Origin: Polaribacter sp.
Lineage (GTDB): Bacteria > Bacteroidota > Bacteroidia > Flavobacteriales > Flavobacteriaceae
DNA length: 11,249 nt
Direction of reading: 5' to 3'
NCBI GenBank assembly: GCA_003537695.1
Contig: DPRC01000148.1
Location: 2,901-14,149, forward strand
The notes under the pieces were generated by a model that was not told the origin of the DNA, did no database searches, and saw only the letters and a program-made list of their open reading frames with translations. Below, piece after piece: positions 1-5,587 of this stretch (its first letter is position 1; the number at the start of each line of letters is the position of its first letter). A program made the translations under genes and the position numbers.

Positions 1-326
1 AAATTTGTAGTCAATGTGTTCATTACCACTACTTCGATCGGTTTTGCCCCCACTATCTTGGCCATCTTATCTGTTAACAACTCATGGTAATTTAACCAGG
101 GATTTTTTGCTTCAAAATGCCCCTCTACGCCCAAATTCGCCCAATCTTCTAACTCCTGATTGATGTATCCCTTTGTCTCTTTTGGCTGCAAACCCAAAGA
201 GTTTCCCGTAAAATACAACCAGTCATTTCCATCTTTGTCTTTTGGAATATGAAACTGGCTTCTTAAAAAAGCAAGCGGATCTACCTTATCTTGCTCCTTT
301 GCAAATGTTAAATTATTTTGATACAT
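1..326 (-). CDS. kynU: Kynureninase, N-terminal part (cut by window edge)
   Basis: Kynureninase is a PLP enzyme that cleaves kynurenine to anthranilate and alanine (or 3-hydroxykynurenine to 3-hydroxyanthranilate) in tryptophan breakdown. Translating the minus strand from the ATG at 326-324 gives an open frame of 108 codons that runs off the left edge. It contains the family's N-terminal signature [12 protein letters not shown], followed by [13 protein letters not shown] and the WLNYHE stretch, which help shape the substrate and cofactor pocket. MNTLTTN at the edge matches the start of the conserved PLP-phosphate binding region. The catalytic lysine lies outside the window. The family is about 420 residues long, so roughly a quarter is visible. 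The gene is divergent from an IclR-type regulator, and a perfect dyad sits in the shared upstream region, so regulation by that neighbour is a reasonable inference. No convincing -7 box is visible for this gene. Confidence 0.93.
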   Translation of the reverse strand, partial: MYQNNLTFAKEQDKVDPLAFLRSQFHIPKDKDGNDWLYFTGNSLGLQPKETKGYINQELEDWANLGVEGHFEAKNPWLNYHELLTDKMAKIVGAKPIEVVVMNTLTTN

Positions 327-392
327 CCTCTATATTTCTTTTTAAAAAGTAGCTATTCTATTTTTAAAAAAAACAGAATAAAAAAGATTAAG

Positions 393-411
393 TGTTTCAC
401 TATGTGAAACA
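393..411. promoter_or_regulatory. Perfect inverted repeat, candidate IclR-type operator
   Basis: TGTTTCAC-TAT-GTGAAACA is a perfect dyad with 8-bp arms and a 3-bp centre. It lies in the 140-bp gap between the divergent kynU and IclR-family start codons, 55 bp before the regulator ATG and 66 bp before the kynU ATG. Its size and symmetry fit operators bound by IclR-family dimers. AGTGTTT also recurs at 391-397 and 411-417, exactly 20 bp apart, which could be an extra half-site on the same DNA face. The arms are not followed by a T-run in either direction, so a terminator is unlikely. The binding protein is inferred from proximity only. Confidence 0.6.
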
Positions 412-438
412 GTGTTTTATAAATATACAAATTTTTGT

Positions 439-446
439 TATCTTAG
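439..446 (+). promoter_or_regulatory. Possible -7 element of the IclR-family gene
   Basis: TATCTTAG matches the Bacteroidetes -7 consensus TAnnTTTG at all but one defined base and lies 20 bp before the regulator ATG. No TTG is seen at the -33 distance, so this is a weak call. If it is right, the dyad at 393-411 sits just upstream of the core promoter, in a position suited to autoregulation. Confidence 0.3.
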
Positions 447-466
447 CAAAATATTTATACACAAAA

Positions 467-1219
467 ATGACCAACGAAACATTCATTCCTAACCAGTCCA
501 TTGTAAAAGCATTTACCTTATTAGAGGCATTTACCAATGACAAAAAAGAATGGGGCGTTCGCGAATTAGCAAATAAAACGGGGTACAATAAAAGTACAAC
601 ATATCGCATATTAAGTACTCTTGTTGCTTTAAACGCAATACAACAAAATGAGAATGAAAAGTATATTTTAGGAAGCAAACTATTTGAACTTGGAAATCGG
701 GTTTCTCTCTATGAGTCTCTAATCTACACTGCCCGCGATTCGTTGAAAAAAATTGCTACAGATATTGAAGAAACCATCCTTTTTGCCGTTTTAAAGAAAA
801 ATCAAGTCTTTTATATCGATAAAGTAGAAAGCCCCCAAGGCTTAAAAATCAGCACCTCAATAGGCTCCTTCCAACCTTTACATTCCACAGCAATTGGAAA
901 AATATTACTTACTTTTTCTTCAGAAGAAAAACAAGAAAGACTCCTACAAAACATAGACTATAAGGCATACACCCCGCACACAATTACGAATGAATCACAA
1001 TTAAAAAACCAATTAAAAGAGGTCTATAAAAATGGGTATTCACTTGATTTAGAAGAATTTGAACTTGGTTTAATTTGTATTTCACTTCCTGTATTTAATA
1101 AAAATAACGAATGTATTGGCGCTATTAGTGCCTCTGGCCCTTCCAGCAGGTTTGAGTTAAAGAAAGTAAACCATTATGTATCAATTATAAAAAAAGGCAT
1201 TCAGGAAATTATCTTTTAA
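467..1219 (+). CDS. IclR-family transcriptional regulator
   Basis: This 250-residue protein has the standard IclR layout. A winged helix-turn-helix covers about residues 7-75, with the recognition region VRELANKTGYNKSTTYRIL followed by the wing ending in YILGSKLFELG. The effector-binding GAF-like domain covers about 85-245, with LHSTAIGKILL at 138-148 and the late motif GLICISLPVF plus IGAISASGP. Length matches the family norm (about 250). I place the start at ATG 467. The reading frame stays open back to a GTG at 392, but that codon lies inside the dyad and upstream of a possible -7 box, and the extra residues resemble no IclR N-terminus. The regulator is divergent from kynureninase, so control of kynurenine or aromatic catabolism is the likely role. 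This is inferred from position; the ligand cannot be read from the sequence. Known family regulators act as repressors or activators by dimer/tetramer binding to dyads. Confidence 0.92.
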   Translation: MTNETFIPNQSIVKAFTLLEAFTNDKKEWGVRELANKTGYNKSTTYRILSTLVALNAIQQNENEKYILGSKLFELGNRVSLYESLIYTARDSLKKIATDIEETILFAVLKKNQVFYIDKVESPQGLKISTSIGSFQPLHSTAIGKILLTFSSEEKQERLLQNIDYKAYTPHTITNESQLKNQLKEVYKNGYSLDLEEFELGLICISLPVFNKNNECIGAISASGPSSRFELKKVNHYVSIIKKGIQEIIF

Positions 1220-1266
1220 ATCAACAATAATCAGCCTTTTTTGTAATTTAGCGAAAAGCCATTGAC

Positions 1267-2454
1267 ATGAAACTCTTAAAACGCGCACCGCTTCTTCTTT
1301 TATTATTTGTGCTCTCTTGCAAAGACAGTGCAGTCCTTTTAAAAGAATTACACACCATAAGTGACACAATAAAAACACAATATGCTCCTGACAAAAGAGT
1401 GGCCATTTTTGATGTAAATTTTGAAGATATAAACGATATAATTATTGTGTCTGGGATAACTGATTCTAAAGAAGCACATCAAAAATTAGTAACCAATCTA
1501 AAGTCATTAGACATTGCGTTCATAAATAATATTCGTGTTTTACCTGACACCGTTGTAGGCCCTAAAAAGTTTGCAGTAGCTAGAAATTCTGTGATCAATA
1601 TTCGTTCAAACCCCAAGCATTCCGCAGAGTTAGGCACACAAGGTTTGCTAGGAATGTCTTTAAAAATATTAGATAAAAAAGGTGACTTTTATAGAATTCA
1701 AACGCCAGACAGCTATATTTCGTGGGTAGACAAAGGCGGAATTCAAAAAATGAATAAAAAGCAATTTGATGCTTGGAACACTTCTGAAAAAGTAATTTTT
1801 ATTAAAACTAACGGGTTTGTATACGCTGCTGCCTCTGAAAAATCTCCAATTGTATCTGATATTACCTTGGGTGCATTGTTACAGTATAGATCTGAAAACA
1901 ACTCCTTCTTCGGAGTAAAATATCCCGATAATAGAATTGGTTTTATAAAAAAAACGGAGGCTATTAGATATAATTCTTGGTTAAAAAACACGGCTCTCAC
2001 GGGAGAAAAAATTGAAAAAACAGCTAAAAAAATGAATGGGTTCCCATATCTGTGGGGAGGAACCTCTACAAAAGGAATGGACTGCAGCGGATTTACAAAA
2101 ATGGCTTATCTAATGAATGGTTTTATAATTCCCAGAGATGCCTCTCAGCAAATAAATGCGGGCAAAAAAGTAGACAGGGACCTGAACTTTAAAACTCTAG
2201 AGAAAGGAGATTTATTATTCTTTGGAACCAAAGCTACCGCTGAAAAAAAACAACGCGTTGTGCATGTTGGTATTTGGTTAGGAAATCAAAAAATGGAATT
2301 TATACACGCTTCCGGAAATGTACATATTAGCTCTATGGATAAAGCAGAAGCCCATTACGATGATTTTAATAAAAAGAGATACCTTGGCAGCAGACGCTAT
2401 ATCGGTAGCTCCAATAAAAACATTATTGCTTTGCGCACAAAATTGAAACCTTAG
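1267..2454 (+). CDS. NlpC/P60 lipoprotein endopeptidase with SH3-like domains
   Basis: This is a probable cell-wall peptidase of the gamma-D-glutamyl-diamino acid endopeptidase (YkfC-like) type, cutting stem peptides. The 395-residue protein begins with a lipoprotein signal (KR, a Leu run, then VLSC with lipobox Cys18), so it should be membrane anchored in the periplasm. Residues 20-97 form an N-terminal alpha/beta region I cannot assign. Two SH3b-like segments follow: about 100-160 (with INIRSNP and SWVDKGG) and about 172-237. The NlpC/P60 domain spans about 245-378. Its catalytic Cys273 is in MDCSGF, His333 in VVHVGIW and the third polar residue His347 in FIHASG. All catalytic residues are present, so it should be active. 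It starts 47 bp after the IclR-family gene on the same strand, so some cotranscription is possible, but a functional link is not evident. It converges with the next gene through a terminator at 2494-2525. Confidence 0.9.
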   Translation: MKLLKRAPLLLLLFVLSCKDSAVLLKELHTISDTIKTQYAPDKRVAIFDVNFEDINDIIIVSGITDSKEAHQKLVTNLKSLDIAFINNIRVLPDTVVGPKKFAVARNSVINIRSNPKHSAELGTQGLLGMSLKILDKKGDFYRIQTPDSYISWVDKGGIQKMNKKQFDAWNTSEKVIFIKTNGFVYAAASEKSPIVSDITLGALLQYRSENNSFFGVKYPDNRIGFIKKTEAIRYNSWLKNTALTGEKIEKTAKKMNGFPYLWGGTSTKGMDCSGFTKMAYLMNGFIIPRDASQQINAGKKVDRDLNFKTLEKGDLLFFGTKATAEKKQRVVHVGIWLGNQKMEFIHASGNVHISSMDKAEAHYDDFNKKRYLGSRRYIGSSNKNIIALRTKLKP

Positions 2455-2493
2455 ACCATTACTGCGGACAAGAAGGCAACATCAGAAGTATAA

Positions 2494-2525
2494 AAGAAGC
2501 CTTTCAATTACTTGAAAGGCTTCTT
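2494..2525. terminator. Bidirectional Rho-independent terminator
   Basis: AAGAAGCCTTTCAA and TTGAAAGGCTTCTT form a perfect 14-bp stem with a TTAC loop. The hairpin lies between the convergent NlpC/P60 gene (ends 2454) and the serine biosynthesis fusion (ends 2548 on minus). T/A-rich flanks on both sides suit termination in both directions, although the U-tracts are short. Confidence 0.82.
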
Positions 2526-2547
2526 AATATATTCTAAGTATTACTTT

Positions 2548-4440
2548 TTAATACAAAACTCGAAACTTAATAGTTCCCTCGATATTTTTTAATTTTTCAA
2601 TCACCGCTATATTATACTCTTTATCTAGATCCGTAATTACATAACCAACCTTCGGGTCGGTAGATAAATACTGGCCAATAATATTCAAATCATAGGTAGC
2701 CAAAATCTCATTGATCTTCGCCATTACTCCTGGAACATTTTTATGAATATGTAAAAAACGATGTGCATTTGTTTGCCTTGGCAACCGAATATTTGGGAAG
2801 TTAACGGCATCTACGGTATTTCCTGAATTAATATATGCCATGATTTTGCTGGGAACGAAATCTGCAATATCTCTCTGCGCCTCTTGGGTACTCCCTCCCA
2901 CATGAGGTGTTAAAATCACATTCGGCAACCCTTTTAAATCTGTGATAAAATCACCATTTTTACTGGGCTCCTCAGGATACACATCTACTGCAGCACCTGC
3001 TAATTTTCCGCTTTTTAAAGCAGCAACTAACGCAGCGATATCTACAACAAACCCTCTGGCCAAATTCACAAAATGTGCGCCATCTTTCATTTGAGCAATT
3101 TCTTTTTCACCGAAGAAGTTTTTATTTACAGGATTGTCGTCAATATGCAAGGTCACCACATCCGAAATTTCCAACAAATCAGACAATTCATCCATTTTTG
3201 TTGCATTTCCTAAAGCCAACTTATCCTCTATATCATAATAGTAAACATCCATTCCCAATGCCTCTGCCAACACGGATAACTGCTTGCCGATATTCCCATA
3301 CCCTACAATCCCTAACTTTTTGCCACGAACCTCTCTAGACCCGGCAGCTGTTTTGTTCCATTGACCATTGTGAAGCTCCGTACTTCTCTGAAAAACACTA
3401 CGCATTAACATAATAATTTCTCCGATTGCCAATTCTACAACAGATCGTGTATTGCTATAGGGTGCATTGAAAACAACCACTCCTTTTTCTTTACAAGCTT
3501 CCAAATCAATTTGTGTAGTACCAATACAAAAAGCACTTACAACCATTAATTTTTCAGCAGCGGCTACTACCTTTTCGGTCACCTTTGTTTTGGAACGAAT
3601 TCCCAGCACATGGACGTCTTTTATTTTTTCAATCAATTCCGCTTCCGACAAACTTTTTGAAACTGTCTCTACTGTAAAGCCATCTTTTGATAACTTTTTA
3701 AAGGCATCTGGATGCACATTTTCCAGCAGTAATATTTTGATTCTATTCTTTGGGTATGAAATGTTTCTTGGCAAACCGTTTATGTATAAAAATTCGTCTA
3801 AATTTGGAGCAATATGGTCAGCGTTTTCTGTTGTTTTTACTCTAGAAACGTTTTCTGTATATGCAAAAAACTTATCTGCTACACCCGCTTCTCTAGTTAC
3901 ATAGTCGCTATAACCATCTCCAATCACTTGTATCTCCCCTTCTAAATTCATGTCTTTTAAACATTGAATTTTACCATTGTGCTGCGACAATACATTCTCC
4001 GCATCGAAGCCAATAATTGCTCCATCTTCTGCAAATTCAAAGGTATTTGCGAACACTCTTTCTGAGGGTATATTGTATTCTTTTACAATAGGGTCTATAA
4101 ATTCTTTAAAACCACAAGAAATCACATAAATATCTTCTGCGAAATCTTCAAAAAAGGCTCTGTTACTCGCTATCGATTTAGAAACTTGCTTTTTCAAAGC
4201 AGTTACTAAACTACCTAAATCTGCTTTATTTGCACTTAATAATTGAATTCTTTTTTCTAGAGATTCCGTAAAAGAGATTTCGCCATCAATTCCTAAGTTT
4301 GTAATGTCTATAATTTCTTGAATTATGGCCTCTTTTTTAGGGTTGTTCGTCAGGGTTATTTCTGCCAAGACATCTAGTGCTTCTACTCTCGTTAACGTAC
4401 TGTCAAAATCGAAAATATAATTTCTTTTAGTAGGATTCAT
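2548..4440 (-). CDS. serA: Phosphoserine phosphatase-like / D-3-phosphoglycerate dehydrogenase fusion
   Basis: One 630-residue chain joins two serine-synthesis activities. Residues 1-220 are a HAD phosphatase of the SerB type: motif I FDFDSTL with nucleophile Asp11 and acid/base Asp13, the SerB-typical Glu20, motif II Ser108 in VISCGF, a candidate motif III Lys157, and motif IV GDGYSD with Asp175 and Asp179. Residues 233-550 are an NAD-dependent 2-hydroxyacid dehydrogenase: Rossmann loop GYGNIG (380-385) and catalytic Arg462 (NLARG), Glu491 (PEEP) and His513 (TPHVGGSTQEAQ). Residues 557-630 are a C-terminal ACT domain (HIHKNVPGVMAKINEI, then GQYL), the usual serine-sensing module of E. coli-type SerA. 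Every catalytic residue I can place is intact, so steps 1 and 3 of the pathway may be in one polypeptide, with SerC (step 2) supplied elsewhere. It is a single uninterrupted frame with no sign of a frameshift. I infer the phosphatase substrate from motifs only; it could act on another phospho-compound. Confidence 0.93.
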   Translation of the reverse strand: MNPTKRNYIFDFDSTLTRVEALDVLAEITLTNNPKKEAIIQEIIDITNLGIDGEISFTESLEKRIQLLSANKADLGSLVTALKKQVSKSIASNRAFFEDFAEDIYVISCGFKEFIDPIVKEYNIPSERVFANTFEFAEDGAIIGFDAENVLSQHNGKIQCLKDMNLEGEIQVIGDGYSDYVTREAGVADKFFAYTENVSRVKTTENADHIAPNLDEFLYINGLPRNISYPKNRIKILLLENVHPDAFKKLSKDGFTVETVSKSLSEAELIEKIKDVHVLGIRSKTKVTEKVVAAAEKLMVVSAFCIGTTQIDLEACKEKGVVVFNAPYSNTRSVVELAIGEIIMLMRSVFQRSTELHNGQWNKTAAGSREVRGKKLGIVGYGNIGKQLSVLAEALGMDVYYYDIEDKLALGNATKMDELSDLLEISDVVTLHIDDNPVNKNFFGEKEIAQMKDGAHFVNLARGFVVDIAALVAALKSGKLAGAAVDVYPEEPSKNGDFITDLKGLPNVILTPHVGGSTQEAQRDIADFVPSKIMAYINSGNTVDAVNFPNIRLPRQTNAHRFLHIHKNVPGVMAKINEILATYDLNIIGQYLSTDPKVGYVITDLDKEYNIAVIEKLKNIEGTIKFRVLY

Positions 4441-4501
4441 TTTAAAAATCGCGATTGCTTTATCGATGGTAAAGCTACAATTATAGTAGGTTATTAGAAA
4501 G

Positions 4502-4509
4502 CAAAATTA
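4502..4509 (-). promoter_or_regulatory. Candidate -7 element for the serine biosynthesis fusion
   Basis: On the minus strand this reads TAATTTTG, an exact match to the Bacteroidetes -7 consensus TAnnTTTG. It lies 61 bp before the ATG at 4440, in the 138-bp gap after the UbiA-like gene. No TTG is found at the usual -33 spacing. It implies the fusion gene has its own promoter. Confidence 0.45.
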
Positions 4510-4578
4510 AAGTTTTATGATATTTCTTGTAATACCCAAGATTACCCTACAAGTTCATAAAAATAATCTTTAAAACTA

Positions 4579-5400
4579 CTATAAATTATGGAATCCTAAA
4601 ATAAGTAACCACCAAATTAAGGGCAAGGATTCTACCCAAAACGAACTGTAATATTTAGACTGCTCTATTTTAGATCGCATTAGAAAAACCAAGACAATAA
4701 AAAAGAAAATCATAAATGTATTTTTAAAAACAGCATTGGCATTGATTGCATATTCGATGAGCAGCGCAAAAACCATCAAACCTAAACCAACCCTTTTTGT
4801 TTTTTCAACTCCAATTTTAGTGGGAATTGTTTGCAAAGAAATAGCATCATATTTAACATCTCTAATGTCAAAAGGTAAAATTAAAACCACCACGATTAAA
4901 AACCGTTGCAAACCCAATAAGAGAACTGGCAACACCATTTCTTTACCCGAAGCTACATACGGAATTAAGACGGTAAAACCTGACCAAACAAAAGCTACAA
5001 CCATTACTTTTAGGTAACTTATCTGCCGTAAGTTTTTATGAAACCCACTCAAAAAAGGAACCGCATATAAAAAAGTTAACCCCACAAAAGGAGTTGAAAA
5101 AATTAAAATTTCTAGTGGTAATTGAAACGCAAAATAACACATGGCAATAAAACAAAACAAAGAAAATATTTGAATCATTTTTAAATTATTTGTGAGACTC
5201 CGGTGGTGCAACTTTGCTACTCCTGCATATTTCACGAAATTATAGCCTGTAATGGTTCCAAAGAAAATGGCATAATTTAAAGCGCTGTTAGTAGCGATTT
5301 CTAGATATTGTTCCGCAATTCTTACGAAAGCATATACTGCTATTCCAACATGAATACTTGCGTTGATATAAAAACGAAATAAGATCTTAAATAACTTCAT
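4579..5400 (-). CDS. UbiA-like integral membrane protein, degenerate first motif
   Basis: This 273-residue, strongly hydrophobic protein has about eight predicted membrane segments and resembles the UbiA prenyltransferase superfamily. The second Asp-rich motif is clear: FDIRDVKYD with Asp178, Asp181 and Asp185, followed by TIPTKIGVEKTKR, as in UbiA/MenA proteins. Where the first motif (NDxxDxxxD) would fall, the sequence is GYNFVKYAGVAK, with Asn54 but no aspartates. A normal two-motif prenyl-diphosphate/Mg site is therefore not visible, and the substrate is unknown. I start at ATG 5400. An upstream in-frame TTG at 5448 lies inside a dyad and upstream of a -7-like box that ends 4 bp before this ATG. 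The gene is divergent from gcvP and lies upstream of the serine biosynthesis fusion, with no clear functional link. It could be a non-enzymatic or altered-substrate paralogue. Confidence 0.72.
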   Translation of the reverse strand: MKLFKILFRFYINASIHVGIAVYAFVRIAEQYLEIATNSALNYAIFFGTITGYNFVKYAGVAKLHHRSLTNNLKMIQIFSLFCFIAMCYFAFQLPLEILIFSTPFVGLTFLYAVPFLSGFHKNLRQISYLKVMVVAFVWSGFTVLIPYVASGKEMVLPVLLLGLQRFLIVVVLILPFDIRDVKYDAISLQTIPTKIGVEKTKRVGLGLMVFALLIEYAINANAVFKNTFMIFFFIVLVFLMRSKIEQSKYYSSFWVESLPLIWWLLILGFHNL

Positions 5401-5404
5401 GCTA

Positions 5405-5412
5405 CAAAAATA
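5405..5412 (-). promoter_or_regulatory. Candidate -7 element of the UbiA-like gene
   Basis: On the minus strand this is TATTTTTG, an exact TAnnTTTG match ending 4 bp before the ATG at 5400. Transcription from it would give an essentially leaderless mRNA and rules out the upstream TTG start. A -33 TTG at standard spacing is not seen. Confidence 0.45.
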
Positions 5413-5439
5413 ATGCTTCTGTTGATAACATTCCTTTTT

Positions 5440-5454
5440 AGTTAACAATTAACT
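5440..5454. repeat. Short AT-rich inverted repeat in the UbiA-like/gcvP divergent region
   Basis: AGTTAA-CAA-TTAACT is a perfect dyad with 6-bp arms, about 40 bp upstream of the UbiA-like start and 44 bp upstream of the gcvP -7-like box. It could be a regulator site, but in AT-rich DNA a 6-bp dyad can occur by chance. Confidence 0.3.
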
Positions 5455-5497
5455 TTACTTTATCCCTTTTCTAACCTCAAACAAATGATTAAATTCT

Positions 5498-5505
5498 TAT
5501 TTTTG
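5498..5505 (+). promoter_or_regulatory. Candidate -7 element of gcvP
   Basis: TATTTTTG matches TAnnTTTG exactly and lies 82 bp before the gcvP ATG. This would leave a leader of about 75 nt, unusually long for this window, which includes the palindrome at 5555-5570. No -33 TTG is seen at standard spacing. Confidence 0.45.
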
Positions 5506-5554
5506 TTGCTTGAAAAATTACTCTTTTTTGGAGAGTTAAAAACAAATACTAAAT

Positions 5555-5570
5555 CGATTGAATTCAATCG
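5555..5570. promoter_or_regulatory. 16-bp perfect palindrome in the gcvP leader
   Basis: CGATTGAATTCAATCG is fully self-complementary with no spacer and ends 17 bp before the gcvP start codon. It lies downstream of the likely -7 box, so a bound protein would act as a roadblock repressor. As RNA it could form a small hairpin near the translation start. The role is unknown; only the symmetry and position are seen. Confidence 0.45.
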
Positions 5571-5587
5571 CTCACAAAATTAAATAA

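Noticed and set aside
393..411. The kynU/IclR dyad as a transcription terminator
   Set aside because: It lies between two divergent gene starts, has low GC content in the arms and no T-run after the stem.
392..466. Upstream GTG start that would extend the IclR-family protein by 25 residues
   Set aside because: The GTG lies inside the perfect dyad and before the possible -7 box. The extra residues do not resemble IclR N-termini, while ATG 467 gives the normal family length.
3075..3904. Open frames of 87 and 145 codons on the plus strand inside the serine biosynthesis fusion
   Set aside because: They are fully antisense to a protein with conserved catalytic motifs throughout. Their translations are low-complexity Ser/Thr/Phe-rich and match no family.
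5401..5448. TTG start extending the UbiA-like protein by 16 residues
   Set aside because: The codon lies in an AT-rich dyad and upstream of an exact -7 box. The extension is polar, and the ATG at 5400 directly precedes the first membrane segment.
5506..5587. Glycine riboswitch in the gcvP leader (a GGAGAG motif at 5530-5535 drew attention)
   Set aside because: The leader is about 80 nt and shows only a 5-bp hairpin (5520-5536) plus a palindrome. The conserved multi-helix glycine aptamer core is not present.
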